DNA of 64,000 bases from Pollenia angustigena (GCA_930367215.1 OV884059.1:59491393-59555392); one strand, 5' to 3'; counted from the stretch's first letter, positions 45,386-57,495 are shown. Translations and numbers: made by a program. Notes: generated from the letters alone by a model not told the origin.

Positions 45386-45578
45386 ACGCTCGATAAAAAC
45401 CCGCAATCCCCGATGTTATCCGAACCGAGTCCCTGGGATGAATGGCACTGCGTGAGTGTGTCTTATAACGGTGGCCTCCGGACACTGGCAATGTCTCGGT
45501 TGTAAGTTGAGCCCACCTATGGCATGGGGCTCTGCCATATGGTGTACTACCAACATCCCCATTCTAAAAGGAAATCTA

Positions 45579-45760
45579 ATGGATGATAATTTGGAAAAAA
45601 CAATAATAAATGAACATGTCCCTATGGACACAAATGAACCCGTGTTAGAGTCTTTGGATCCTAACGCTCGCGATGCGGAGAAATCCGCGTGCGAATCTCT
45701 GGATGATATCCTAGTGCAGGGGGATGTAGGTCCCAACGTCACTGAGATACCTATCAGAAC
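45579..45760 (+). pseudogene. LOA ORF1 (Gag-like), 5' part
   Basis: Opens with MDDNLEKTIINEH and is acidic. Interrupted after EIPIRT by the hAT element. Leaving out the hAT and one duplication copy, the frame continues as TDEEDALLE at 49913, confirming one gene. Confidence 0.8.
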
Positions 45761-46239
45761 TAGGGTAGCCAGATTTTGAATTCGGAAAAACAGTACATTG
45801 GTTATGAAAAAACAGTACATTCAAGAAAAAAAACAGTACATTTTTTTACGAAACCATAACTAAATATTTACAACTCTTGAACAAAAATAATATAAAGAAA
45901 TAGACTTCAAACATCAACATCAAAGGAAAGATTTACATTAAATGGTATTTCATATACAAAATCACACCATTTGCGTTTATAAAGCAAACACCACAAACGA
46001 AGCATTTGGCCATTGTATCATTTTCCAATGTATAATGTTTAAATATCTTAGTTTATATTTAACTTAAAAAACTTATTCATTGATTGGGTTAGTAGAATTT
46101 TCTTAAAACATATTGGTATTTGAAGCAATTTTCACCACACACATATTGTGGAACTATCGCATAAATTTCAGAAAATATTTGTTTCTTTCTTTAATTTAAA
46201 CGGTAGTCATATGTCTTAAAATAATAACACGAAAATATA

Positions 46240-46381
46240 TGCTGGTTCACACACATCAAGTTTGACTCTTCAAGTCTTGAGTTTTTAGGAGAGAGGGGAA
46301 AAGAAATGGCATTCTCTTTTCCCTTCTTTCCTAAAAGCTCAAGACTTGACAAGTCAAACTTGACGTGTGTGAACCGGCACT
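46240..46381. mobile_element. 140-bp hairpin MITE
   Basis: Inverted arms of about 45 bp share GGTTCACACACRTCAAGTTT and CAAGTCTTGAG. TATA-like sequence flanks it. It lies within the hAT. Confidence 0.8.
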
Positions 46382-46599
46382 ATATGAAGGATGTGAGCAA
46401 CTCCTTATTTAATCTGTGTATTTTTGACAAAACAATAGACGCAGTACAAAAATTCTAATTATTTTACAACTTTTTTGTTTGCAAAACAACAATTTCTTTA
46501 AACTAAATATTGTAAAATAGAGTGTGCAACAAAATTAGGGTCATCGCCACCAGCCTGAAGACTACTAGTAGAGCAAATGTGCCAAAAGGTTTTGCAAAA

Positions 46600-49500
46600 T
46601 TAGCTCGGGCTCCCGAAATATGGGCCCCTAAAGTTTTTTAATTTTTTGAAAAGGCGTTTGGTATAAGTCAAAATAAATATACTAAATGTACTTCTGAGCT
46701 AAAAAATAATTTTAGATGTCTTCAGTAGAATCGTATTGCGATTCTTTTTTTAGAATTTATTAACCCTCTAACTCTCATGTTAAGGGGTAATTTTTGCCCT
46801 TTTTCCCAACTCTTAAAAAAAAGGATGCTAAAACGGCACTTATAAGAGTTAAAATGCTCTACGAATATTTTCTGCATATTCACAGAATATTTTAACCCTC
46901 TAACGTACCGTTTTAGTGTAGAAGTTAAAAAAATTACAAAAATTACCCCTTAAAATGAGTGTTAAGTTACGGTCACATATGGCAAACAATTGTAAAATTT
47001 TGTTTGCCGGCATTTTTAAAAAATTTGTTGAAAAAAATAAAAATTTTATTTGCTGGTAACACTACCCACATTTATTTGCTCATTTTTGTTTGTTCAAACA
47101 GATATAAAATAGCTGCAAATAAAATATGGGAAAACATGTTTGCCCTGTGTTCACATATAAAAATATTTGCCTAAAAATAAATAATTGAACCAATTGTCAA
47201 AAATAAAAATTAAATTTTATTAAAACCAAAAATTAAAATTTTGATGCAAAATATTGAAACTTTTATGGGTTTATGGTGCAGAAGAGCGAGAACAGCAGTT
47301 TTTAAAGTAAAAGAGGATTAAGATAACAAATAAAGGGATGAAGGCAATTTGTCAAAGTTAAAGCTAAAGTATTATTCGTAAATGTTTTAGACTCAAGCAA
47401 TAAAGTGTTTTTAGACAGTGGATCTATTGTAAATTATTTACAGATCTTTGCGAAATTTAGTTATATGATTTCTAGGCATATAAATTGAGTTTGTGCAAAA
47501 TTTAACGATAAAAGGTGCATTCCGCCACCAATTTACGTTAGTTTTTGTTACAGAAATATCGATTTTTTCGGGAGGTTGTTTCACATTTTGGTCCATAACG
47601 CTTTTCCTACTGAACCAAAAGTGATGAATTTCAATCCAAACTGCTTAAAAGAACTTGAGTGAACTTGGCACCAAAATTTTTATTTTTCGTCAGCATCCTT
47701 TTCTTAATCGATATAACAATGTTCATCCGTCCGGTTAGCTGTCCATGTTAACCTTATTCGCAAAGTACATGTCGCAATTTTTGAGATAATCGGGTGTGTT
47801 CTAGAATCCGAATTCACAAGTGGATTAATTCAGCATTTTTTGTGTTCTGCAATTCACCACCACATGTTTTTATTCGTTTTCAATTAGAGTAGTAAGGGGT
47901 TATTGAAAGTAAAACAAATCGACTTTTATTCTTATATGTATTTGAGAACATTTTAAGGAAAAACAGAATTTTGCGAATATCGCGAATTTTTGCAAATTTC
48001 CACTGATTTCGCAATTTTTACAGAATTTTTGCCATTCCTTGTAGTGTTAGGGGCTTTTAATCAACTTTAAGGCTTATTCCAAATATATTAAATATTTTCG
48101 CTGTTTTTTAAATTTTTTGTTTTTCCGACATTTTGTTTTTTAACCGATACATTTTTGGGTTTGCTTCCAAGTTTGCAATTTTTCGTGATTTTCTGCTAAT
48201 TCACCAATTTTTATCAAATTTTTGCCATTCTTTATAATTTTAGGGACTTTTAATTAAGTTTATGGCTTGTTTGAAATATTGAAATTTATCGCTATTTTTG
48301 CAAATTTTTTGCAATTTTCGCATATCTTTGTTGCGTTTTTCGGCAATCGTCGCCATTATTAAGATAGCCCCATACATATATAAACCGTAGTCACCTATTT
48401 TACAGGGCACTATCAAAGAAAACATCATCAATTTTTTTTCTGCACAAGAACTTCGCATACACAAAAACATGCGGATTTCAGAACACCAATTTCTGAACTA
48501 TGCGGATTCCAAAAACACACCTGATAGTAATGAAATGTTGTTTACGTTTTAATTGTCGTAAGAGGTGGAAAGAATCGGTCGATAATTTCATATAGCCCCC
48601 ATATAAACTTATTTTTGCCATAGACAATCTACTATCACCTTACGAAATGTTAGTAACCGATCCATATTTTACCACAGCTCTTATACAAATACCACTTTTA
48701 ATGTCATAATAATCTTATAAATGTCGGTTTTGGCAATAATTTCTATAATAGCTTGTATGTCGTGTCAAAATTTTACCTTGTTACGCCGAGAATTGGTTCT
48801 AGGTCACTTGCTACAATCACTTCAAGACGAAAAAAATCTCATAAAGGTGTCTATGTCGGTATATTATTTGGCGCTAATATGTTTTATATAAATCTTAAGT
48901 TCATTATATAATTTTATTTTGGCGGGTCTCTGATTGTCCAATGACCCCAAACTGGTACACTCTCAAAAATTTATAAAGATACGCCATGCTTGCAATTCAT
49001 AATTCGTAACATAAGCTCATAGAAATGACCCATTTAATTAAGAAAAATGTATTTTGTAACATATTGAATCCTATTTACCGCGCAACTCTTTGCTAAAAAG
49101 AGAACACAGTAAAAATTGTTACATAAATAAGTTTTTTCGTCATTAAAAACTTATTTAATTTTTTTAATTTTTCAATTTTATTCAATAATTTTTATTTTAA
49201 AGCTTTTTATTTTATTTATTTGCCTAAAAACAAGGAAAATATTTGACGTTAAATCGTCACATTAGGAGCATTTTTGTTTGCCCAAAATCAGCTGTTTTTC
49301 TGTTTGCCCCTCAAAAATATTTTGTGGTCAGATTAGGGCAAACAAATATTTGATATTTTTTGACAAATGTTTGCCATATGTGACCGTACCTTAAGAGGGT
49401 TAATATATTCTATGAAAAGAACTGCCATACAATTCTACTGAAGACATCTGAAATAGTCTTTTAAGTCAGAAGTACATTTAGTATATTTTTTTGACTTGTA

Positions 49501-49660
49501 CCAAACGCCCTTTCAAGAAATTCAAAAATTTCAATGCCCGAAATTTCGAGAATTCTTTTAACCCTAATAAGTGCCGTCTTGTATACTTTTGTTTAAGAGT
49601 TGGGAAAAAGGGCAAAATTTACCCCTCAAAATCAGAGTTAGAGAGTAAATAAATTCTAAG
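46600..49660. repeat. complex inverted-repeat element split by the TTAA element
   Basis: The left arm (about 46605-46850) and right arm (49395-49660) share TACTAAATGTACTTCTGA, GATGTCTTCAGTAGAAT and TTTGCCCTTTTTCCCAACTC in inverse orientation, with some blocks duplicated or reordered. TAACTCTCATGTTAAGGGGT at 46769 pairs with its inverse at about 46946-46965. Best read as an inverted-repeat element with rearrangements, later hit by the TTAA insertion. Confidence 0.65.
46966..49390. mobile_element. TTAA-flanked element (2425 bp), piggyBac-type target
   Basis: Ends GTTACGGTCACATATGGCAA / GGTACGGTCACATATGGCAA (inverted, 22 of 23 bp) are bordered by exact TTAA (46962-46965, 49391-49394). Interior rich in TTTGTTTGCC; no transposase. 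Internal sequence near 47690-48960 carries mini-me-like blocks. The MITE at 13459 has related ends and the same target. Confidence 0.85.
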
Positions 49661-49906
49661 ATAAGGATATTATGACAATATGGCTTGATAGCATACCGTT
49701 AAAAATTCCCAAATGTGTTTTATTTAAAAACGATTTTTCTTAATATCTTTGTATTTTGGACACTAAACTTAAAAATCAGTACAGAAAACAGTACAAAGTG
49801 TAAAAAACAGTACATTTGCGTACTGTTTTGGGTGTTGTGCATAAAACAGTACAATTGACAAAAATCAGTACATGTACTGCTAAAAACAGTACGTCTGGCA
49901 ACCCTA

Positions 49907-51198
49907 ATCAGAACGGACGAAGAGGATGCGCTCCTGGAATCAGTGCCAAACACGCAGCAATCCTCCTCAGCCGAAGCTAACCAGGGTGCAGAAGGTAGGA
50001 TTAAACTGCCTGGTTCTGCACGTAGGCGTCTAAAGCTCTACCTGAAAGAGGGTATGAGCCTTGAAAAGGCACGAGAGCTATGCCAAAGACCAATGAGGGA
50101 AATCCGCAATGAGTTGTGTGACCTAAAAATTCCCAGGAAGAGAGTACGTTCGGACGGCTCCTCGCCGGACAAACCAAATCCTCCCAAACGGGCCACAGGC
50201 AACATGGCGACTGGCGCGAAGCCTCAGGAACAGGAATACAAAATGTCCAGCCCACATACAGTGATATGGTCGACATTATCAGGTTGGGAGTAATCCCACC
50301 AGACTTTCCGACAAGCGTATGGTCAGAGGATAAGCTGAAGCTTATTCAAACTGCGGTTCTGGATAAAATTGTGGAGCTCAAAAAGGGCAGCGTAAAACCA
50401 CAGTTTGCAGGCTGTAGTTTTAAACCAGGTTGGCTTACTTTCAACTGCAAGGGAGAAAAGTCAGCGGAGTGGGTAAGGGAACATGTTCCCCTAATAAAAC
50501 CCTGGGAGGATGCAGTACTGAAGGTCGTATCTGAGGAAGAGGTACCAAGGGCTGAAATATTCATTGGATATTTCCCTGAGAAGCTCGACACACCTACCAG
50601 CAGGATTCTGTCTCTAGTAGAAGGACAGAATGACGATCTCTCTGTCGAATTATGGAGAGTGCTGAATCGGGTCAGCAAAGGTAGCATTGCTGAGTTAACC
50701 TGTGCAATGGACCCAAACTCGGCATCCATAATAAGACAGAAAAATTATCACATTGGCTACGGGTACGCAACAGTCCACATTAGGCCCACCAACCGTCAAC
50801 ACGGGGCAGTGCATGACGTACCCAGGAGGACTAAACCACGTGACAAAGCTGGCCGGGGAAAGGCCGCCACGGTTAACGCTAGCTGATCGGGGGAGAGTTC
50901 GGTAAAACCGTCCACCTCTACCTCGGCTAGAAATCCTGCCAACACCAGAAGGGGCAAATCGGGCCCAACGGGTAAAGAGCGCCAGGCACGTGCGTCGAAA
51001 AACGACCACAGCAGAGGTGGCGAGGTCCCATCAGGCTCGAGGGGGCATGCTCCGACCAACGGGGGAAAAACCTCCACGAGTCCTAAAAAGACCTCGCATA
51101 AAAGACCGCGAAAGGGCCACGGCACAACCGCTGAGGAAGCGGTGATATTGGGCACCAATCGTGGTAGGAAGATGGCGGGCAGAAACAGGAAGAAGTAA
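49907..51198 (+). pseudogene. LOA ORF1 (Gag-like), 3' part
   Basis: Continues the protein after the hAT. Two lesions are seen: a one-base frameshift near 50240 and an in-frame TGA at 50884-50886. Beyond the TGA the same frame stays open, Lys/Arg/Ser-rich, to the TAA at 51196-51198. The middle block (IIRLGVIPPDFP, EVPRAEIFIGYFPE) is a conserved Gag-like region; I see no zinc knuckles. The stop overlaps the ORF2 start as TAATG. Confidence 0.8.
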
Positions 51199-53169
51199 TG
51201 TACCCGGTCGCCAATAATATAAATAAGGGTACAAGGCATCTGAAGTGCCTTCAGGTGAACCTACACCACGCCAAGGCAGCGTCTTATTTGCTATGTCGTA
51301 GGTTCACCACTAGCCTCCTGGATATCTGTTTCATCCAGGAACCATGGGTTAACTCTGGGGCTATTCAGGGGCTCCACAACGATCAAGGTAAGAATATTTA
51401 CAACTCTGCAGCTTCGAGGCCGAGAGCGGCTCTCCTAGTCAGGAAAGATTTAATCTATTTACCTATTTCAGAATTTCTGCACGAGGATCTGGTGGCGATC
51501 AGGGCGAAGATCCCATCCATTGCGGGTGAACATGAGGTCGTTATCGCCATGGCTTACTAGCCAGGAGATGCCGATAGTGCTCCTTCTCCCGAGGTCACTG
51601 AGCTGGTATCGTACTGCCAAAAGCGTGGCCTTGGGTGGATTATTGGCTGCGATGCAAACGCCCACCACACTGTCTGGGGTAGCACGGATACCAACAAACG
51701 GGGTGAGTGTTTACTTGAGTATATTTGTGTAAATAATATATTTGAAGCAAATAGGGGCGTTGAGCCCACTTTTATGAACATTATTAGACAGGAGGTCTTA
51801 GATCTCACACTTACTAGTAGCAATCTTTCTTATGCCATTAAAAACTGGCACGTTTCGAGTGACATTTCGTTGTCGGATCATCGGTATTTGTTTTTTGAAA
51901 TCGAATGCTCTTCGACGTTTGTTCAGACGTATCGCAACCCTAGGAACGCGAACTGGGACATTTTTCGCCATCACCTGGCTCTTACTGGGAACTTTTCTGG
52001 GGATTTGATTACAAGCCCAGGGGACATCGATCTTGAATCCAATACACTTTGTATGAATATCCTGGAGGCCTTCGAAGGGAGCTGCCGGCTCCGGATCCGC
52101 AGGCCTAAAAGAGATGTTCCGTGGTGGAATGAACATCTGGAGAGTCTGAGGGCTGACGCCAGACGTTTATTCATCAAAGCTAAGGAAACTGGCGAGTGGA
52201 GCGTCTATAGAGCTGCGCTCACTAAATATAATAAGGAAATCAGGAAGTCCAAAAGGTCAACCTGGCGTGAATGTTGCGGCAGGATTGACAGTCTTCCTGA
52301 ATCACTCAGGCTGCAGAAGGCGCTTTCACAGGACCACACTAATGGTCTTATCACACTTAAGCGGCCAGATGGTACGTTTACTGGGTCGCCAAAGGAGACC
52401 TGTGAGCTCCTACTTGCGACCCACTTTCCAGATTCTCTGCCCTTCTTGTCACCTAGAGTGTCCACATGGTCGCCCCAGGCGTCCAAAAGGAACATCAGGT
52501 TGGCGGGTAGAATCTTTGATGAGAAACGAGTGGCATGGGCTGTATCCAAATTCAGTCCATTTAAATCACCGTGCCGGAACCATGAAGAGGGGTTAAAGTG
52601 GTCTTTATACCAAAGGTTGGGGGCAAGTCCGAACATCTGCCCAAATCCTACAGACCGATAAGCCTCAGCTCGTTTTTCCTGAAGACCATGGAAAAACTAA
52701 TTGATAGATTCATAAGGGATGAATATCTATCGGATAACCCGATACATCGCTTTCAGTTTGCCTATCAGTCGGGCAGGTCTACGGTGACCGCAATTCATCA
52801 CGTTGTGAGCACGATTGAGAAGGCACTTGGGGCAAGGCAAATAGCTCTGTGTGCGTTCGTCGACATTCAGGGTGCCTTCGACAACACTTCCTATGAGGCA
52901 ATTAACTTTGCTCTAACGAGGAAGGGTGGTCCAGCTCTCATAAGGAACTGGATAAAGGAGATGCTAGCATCTAGGGTTATTAAGTTGGATCTAGGTGGTT
53001 CGTCGATGACCATTGAAGCAACCAAAGGTTGCCCACAGGGGGGCGTTCTATCGCCTCTATTGTGGACCTTGGTTATTGACGAGCTATTGGAAACCCTTAA
53101 TAACCTGGGCTTCCGAACGTATGGCTATGCTGACGATCTGGTTATATCTGTGACCGGTTTTGACGATGC
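51198..53169 (+). pseudogene. LOA ORF2, endonuclease and RT part
   Basis: APE-type endonuclease: LQVNLHHAKAA, CFIQEPWV, GCDANAHHTVWGS, SDHRYL. Then RT blocks SYRPISLSS, FVDIQGAFD, GCPQGGVLSPLLW and catalytic YADD. Lesions: TAG at 51558-51560 and a deletion near 52570-52595 that removes the segment between SPFKSP and VVFIPK and shifts the frame. Cut right after GFDDAT by the CR1-like LINE. Confidence 0.88.
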
Positions 53170-53356
53170 GACGATTTATTTATTTTATTTATTTGATATT
53201 TATTATTGTTTTACCCATACAACAAGATATACAAAATCTTTTAGATTATAGTAGGGATAACAGGTAGGTATACAAAAAAATGTTTATAACATGGAACTTA
53301 TTATTTTATATAAAAAAGTAAAAAAAAGTGTTGGGTAAAAAAAAAAAAAATTAAAA

Positions 53357-53394
<38 letters not shown>

Positions 53395-55857
53395 AAAAAA
53401 ATGAATAATAATAAAGGAATTACAATAACATTTATAATTTAGAAACATGCAAAAACGAAAATTTTAAAACATAGAATGATTGAAAAATTATTAAGATTGA
53501 GAAAACAGTTTAATAATTTCATTTTTGAAAATATTCGCATTGCTGATTGTTTGAATTCTGTTTGGAAGTCTGTTCCACAAACGGATAGCATTAATGAAAA
53601 ACTGCCGCTCTGAAACCTGACACTTGTATCTAATACTTGTTAGTTTACAGCCGCGGTTCGATCTTACAAATTGCAACCTGTTGTACAAGTATGATGGTGT
53701 TTTAAGATATATGATTTTGTGCAGTAGTATTAAAGTTCTGCTGTCAATTAGATTTGAGAAAGTCATGCCATACAATTGTTTCGCAAAAGAAGTTATATGA
53801 TCACGTCTGCGAAGACCAAAAACGTATCTGGTTATATTGTTAAATGCTACCTTTAACTTTCGTGTACTATCTGAGTCACAATGTCCAAATATTTCACTTC
53901 CGTAAAGTAAGCTGGGCATTACGTACGTTTTAGCAATAAGCATTCTTATGTTAACCGGTGTGCAAGAAATGGTTGACCATAGAGAACGTATCATGGATTG
54001 AGTTTTACAAACAATAGAGTTAACATGATTCGACCAACTTAATGTTTGATTGAATACAAGCCCCAGGTTTTTTGATGAGGTGACTATATCAATTTTTTGT
54101 CCATTTATCATTACGTTAATATTGGGAATCAGTAAATTGGATTTTCTGTGAATTATTATACATTTTGATTTTAAGGGATTCAAACAAAGGCCGTTCTCAG
54201 ATGCCCATGAAGAGACTTTATTCAGATCTATATTTAGAGCATTAACACTTTGTTGTAGTGACTTAATGGGTGAACTTAGGTAGAGCTGTACATCATCCGC
54301 ATACATGTGAAATTTGCAGTATGAAATACAGGTAGGTAAGTCATTAGCATACATCGAAAATAACAATGGTCCTAAAATTGAGCCTTGTGGTACTCCTTTA
54401 GTAACTGGTAGAGCAGCAGAGTTATTATTTCTTAGGAAGACAGTTTGAAAGCGGTTTGTGGCGTATGATTTTATTAGTGAAACCGCAGTACTGGAAAAAT
54501 TAAACTGTTGTCTTAGTTTCTTACAAAGAACAAAATGATCAACTGTGTCAAACGCCTTTGAGTGATCTAGAAGAACCAACATTGTTACCATTCCATTATC
54601 TATATCACTGCGAATATCTTCGGAGACATCAATGAGTGCAGATACACAACTGTGTTTTTGACGAAATCCAGATTGCTTTACATTAAGAAGTTGATTTCTT
54701 TCCAGGTATTTGCACATTTGTTTATGGGCAATCTTTTCAAAAATTTTGGAGAGATAGGAAAGTATAGCAATAGGTCTGAACTCAGAGCTTGTCTTAGGCA
54801 CTGGTATAATTTTTATATATTTCCAACGTGAAGGAAAAACTGATGTTGAGATAATTGTGTTTATTAAGTGAGTTAAGTAAGGTAGGATTTGTGGCAGTAG
54901 TATCTTAATGAATTTCGGATTTATGTCGTCACACCCAATAGCATTTGACTTAATTGCTTTCATGCTATATAAAACATCAATTTCATCAATGCAGTGAAAT
55001 TTAAATAAATCATAGTTTTGTAAGCCAAGGCCATTGCGCTGATATACATTATGTGTGTTTAAGTTTATTGGAGGTGTAGGCAAAGATACAAAAGCTTGAT
55101 TAATATCATCTGGATTAAGATTTAGTTCCTGGTTATGATTCTTAATATTGCATATTCCTATTTCACGGATTGTTTTCCACGTGCTTTTTCCATCTATTGC
55201 TCTGGTAAAACGTTCGGAAAAGTATTTATATTTTGCTTTTTTAATCAGGCAATTGACTTTATTACGCTCTGCTCGAAAAACTTCCAATAGATATAAAGTC
55301 TTAAATCGTTTCCACCGTTTGTAGGCTTTGTTTCGCACTTCAATTTGATTTTTTATGGATGACGTAAACCATGGCCTCGCAGTTGGTTTTATAACTCTTG
55401 TTGTTAAGGGCACTGATGAATTGTATAAAAACAGAATATTTTCCTCAAGAAAACGTAGCTGATCATCCACACACTGCATGCGAAATATACTGTTCCAGTT
55501 TATTGAAAAAAATTGATCTTCGAGTAGTTGAATATTTATTCTTTTAAAGTCACGAAAAGTGATAGACTCAGTTTTACGAGACAAAGGGAAATCATAAGTT
55601 GCATAAATCAGATCATGCCGTGAAAAACAAGGAGCTGAGAGCTGGTCATAGTGCAATATCTTAGATTTAAAGTTTACAAAAAACAAATCAAGAAGAGTAC
55701 TGCACGTGTTTGTGAAATGAGTAGGTATAATTTGATTAACAGGTACGAGACCAAGTTGTAGCATATCATCGGCAAGTTTATTTTCTTCCAATAAGTTTGA
55801 GTTAAAATCGCCAGCAATTAATAGTTCCGCATATGGTTCAGTTATAGATTTCGGGGG
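53170..55857 (-). mobile_element. CR1-like LINE, 5'-truncated
   Basis: Inserted antisense within LOA ORF2, truncated inside the endonuclease and ending in an (AAATA)n-type tail (about 53172-53195 on the plus strand as TTTATTTA). CGATGC occurs at both borders (53164-53169, 55858-55863) and may be a short target duplication. Its 3' untranslated part contains a long A run on the plus strand (53339-53401). Confidence 0.8.
53491..55857 (-). CDS. CR1-like endonuclease/reverse transcriptase, partial but open
   Basis: About 788 codons of uninterrupted frame; nine further codons upstream derive from antisense LOA sequence. The N-terminus starts within the endonuclease (GDFNSN, then SRHDL). The RT follows with FRPIAILSYLSKIFEK, QSGFRQKHSC, LLDHSKAFD, GVPQGSILGPLL and catalytic YADD (about residues 528-531 of the open frame), and then the thumb region. 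No RNase H. Lack of any stop in 2.4 kb suggests recent insertion. CR1 clade is my best call; other Jockey-group LINEs are possible. Confidence 0.88.
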   Translation of the reverse strand, partial: PPKSITEPYAELLIAGDFNSNLLEENKLADDMLQLGLVPVNQIIPTHFTNTCSTLLDLFFVNFKSKILHYDQLSAPCFSRHDLIYATYDFPLSRKTESITFRDFKRINIQLLEDQFFSINWNSIFRMQCVDDQLRFLEENILFLYNSSVPLTTRVIKPTARPWFTSSIKNQIEVRNKAYKRWKRFKTLYLLEVFRAERNKVNCLIKKAKYKYFSERFTRAIDGKSTWKTIREIGICNIKNHNQELNLNPDDINQAFVSLPTPPINLNTHNVYQRNGLGLQNYDLFKFHCIDEIDVLYSMKAIKSNAIGCDDINPKFIKILLPQILPYLTHLINTIISTSVFPSRWKYIKIIPVPKTSSEFRPIAILSYLSKIFEKIAHKQMCKYLERNQLLNVKQSGFRQKHSCVSALIDVSEDIRSDIDNGMVTMLVLLDHSKAFDTVDHFVLCKKLRQQFNFSSTAVSLIKSYATNRFQTVFLRNNNSAALPVTKGVPQGSILGPLLFSMYANDLPTCISYCKFHMYADDVQLYLSSPIKSLQQSVNALNIDLNKVSSWASENGLCLNPLKSKCIIIHRKSNLLIPNINVMINGQKIDIVTSSKNLGLVFNQTLSWSNHVNSIVCKTQSMIRSLWSTISCTPVNIRMLIAKTYVMPSLLYGSEIFGHCDSDSTRKLKVAFNNITRYVFGLRRRDHITSFAKQLYGMTFSNLIDSRTLILLHKIIYLKTPSYLYNRLQFVRSNRGCKLTSIRYKCQVSERQFFINAIRLWNRLPNRIQTISNANIFKNEIIKLFSQS

Positions 55858-57404
55858 CGATGCAGCGGGCCCTGGACTTGACACTTGGCTGGTGCAGGGA
55901 GAGGGGACTTAACAATAATCCCGCAAAAACTACTCTGGTACCATTCACCAGACGAAGAATTCTGAGACTAAAAGAACCGACCCTTAACGGATCGGTTATC
56001 GGATTCTTCAATGAGGTGAAATACCTGGGGATCATTCTGGACAAATCCCTCAACTGGAACGCTCAGTTGGTCCATGTCACTAGAAGAGCGACAAGGGCAA
56101 TATATGCCTGTCAAAGACTCTTCGGAAAGACATGGGGACTGAAACCCAGGATTATCTACTGGTCTTTTGTTAGACCAATATTGTCCTACGCCGCCCTGGC
56201 GTGGTGGACTAAGACCGAACAGGTCAAGACTAGAGTGATGCTTGATAAGGTCTACCGCCTAATCTGCGTATCGATCACGGGTGCTATGAGGACCTGTCCC
56301 ACTCTGGCTTTGGGAGCTATCCTGCATATCCCTCCATTGCACATTTCTATAAGGGAGGAAGCCTGCAGGGGTGCTAGTAGGATGCCGTGCATTGCTGCAT
56401 ATAAGGCAGGTGACTTGGTGGGTCACATGCGGATCCTGGATATCATTAGGAATGATCCATCCATTATGGTGGGTGATCACATGCTGCCTAGTTTGGCATT
56501 ATATAGGAATTTTAATGTCCTTATACCTGACAGGGACCAATGGGCGGACCAATCCTGGTGGCGTGCATGCGCGGACCAGGTCTGGTTCACAGATGGTTCA
56601 AAACACGAGAACGGTGATACTGGTGCGGGCATAATGGGCCCAAGTTTCCAAAGAGGCTTGCCAATGGGCAAACAGCCGTCTATATTTCAGGCGGAACTCT
56701 ACGCCATCATTATGTGCGCTGGGGAATGTCTGAGGAGGAGGACAAGGGGCTTGAGACTTTACATAATGTCGGATAGCCAGGCCGCTCTTAGGGCACTTTC
56801 TTCTCTGGAGATAAAGTCAAAGCTGGTCATGGACTGTTTTGCGTCTCTAAATGAGTTAGGGAAACACAATGACTTGAATTTATGTTGGGTTCCCGGCCAT
56901 GAGGGACATGCGGGCAATGAAAGGGCTGATTGCCTGGCAAACAGGGGCGCTCGTCCTCCATTTATTGGTCCTGAGCCTTTCTTCGGCGTCCCTGTGGGAT
57001 ACATCAGGGGGACTCTAGATAAATGGTCCGAGCGTGAATTCCTTCACGCATGGACGTACACTACTGGATTGAGACAGTCCAAAAGATTTGTGACGCTGTC
57101 CCGGCGCAGGGCAGGAAGGTTTCTGCTGCTTGAAAAAGCGGAACTTAGACTGCTTGTTGGCCTGTTCACGGGACACTATGGCCTTAGGTACCACCAGTTT
57201 AAGCTGGGTAATTCATCTACCAAAATATGCAGATTCTGTGGGATGGATGACGAAACGTCGGAACATCTGCTCCGCTGCTGTCCCTCCCTGGGGACTTCTA
57301 GGCAGAAATTTTTCGGGGGGCAAATAGTGGGCCCGACTGATATCTATGATCTTCCACCGAGTAGGGTAATGGGCTTTATACGCGGCCTGAACTTAACATG
57401 GTGA
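55858..57404 (+). CDS. LOA ORF2, C-terminal part with RNase H
   Basis: The remainder of ORF2 after the CR1 insertion, open for 514 codons. The RNase H domain has all four acidic residues: D245 (WFTDGS), E279 (FQAEL), D305 (MSDSQAAL) and D357 (NERADCLA). Near the end CRFCGMDDETSEHLLRC forms a CCHC-like zinc motif common to this group. Separated from its RT, it cannot work as part of a full protein. Confidence 0.88.
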
Positions 57405-57495
57405 GACATATGGGCGGCACAAAAGATCCTCTGGGTCGGGGTGCACATGGCCTTCACGTGTATACTACTACTACTACTACCATACAAACAACACA

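Larger units (their letters stand above)
45761..49906. mobile_element. hAT element (4146 bp, composite), TSD ATCAGAAC
   Basis: Ends TAGGGTAGCCAGA and TCTGGCAACCCTA (inverted) are flanked by exact ATCAGAAC (45753-45760, 49907-49914). Many AACAGTACATT-type subterminal words occur at both sides. No transposase. The length is inflated by other insertions inside, so the original was a small non-autonomous hAT. Confidence 0.93.
45400..57490 (+). mobile_element. LOA-type LINE, interrupted twice
   Basis: A non-LTR retrotransposon with ORF1, then ORF2 carrying endonuclease, reverse transcriptase and RNase H, ending in a (TAC)n-type tail at about 57461-57481. RNase H after RT, together with the NLHHAKAAS and GCPQGGVLSPLLW signatures, points to the LOA clade of the I group. 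It is split by a hAT element (45761-49906) and a CR1-like LINE (about 53170-55857). The exact 5' end is uncertain (45385-45460). Confidence 0.85.

Noticed and set aside
50796..51239. Long GC-rich minus-strand frames (104-147 codons) in the LOA region
   Set aside because: Shadows of the LOA ORF1 tail; Pro/Leu-rich because the sense strand is Gly/Lys/Arg-rich.
55838..56053. Methionine start of the CR1-like frame at 55884
   Set aside because: The first nine codons lie in antisense LOA sequence; the CR1-like element itself is truncated and has no start of its own here.
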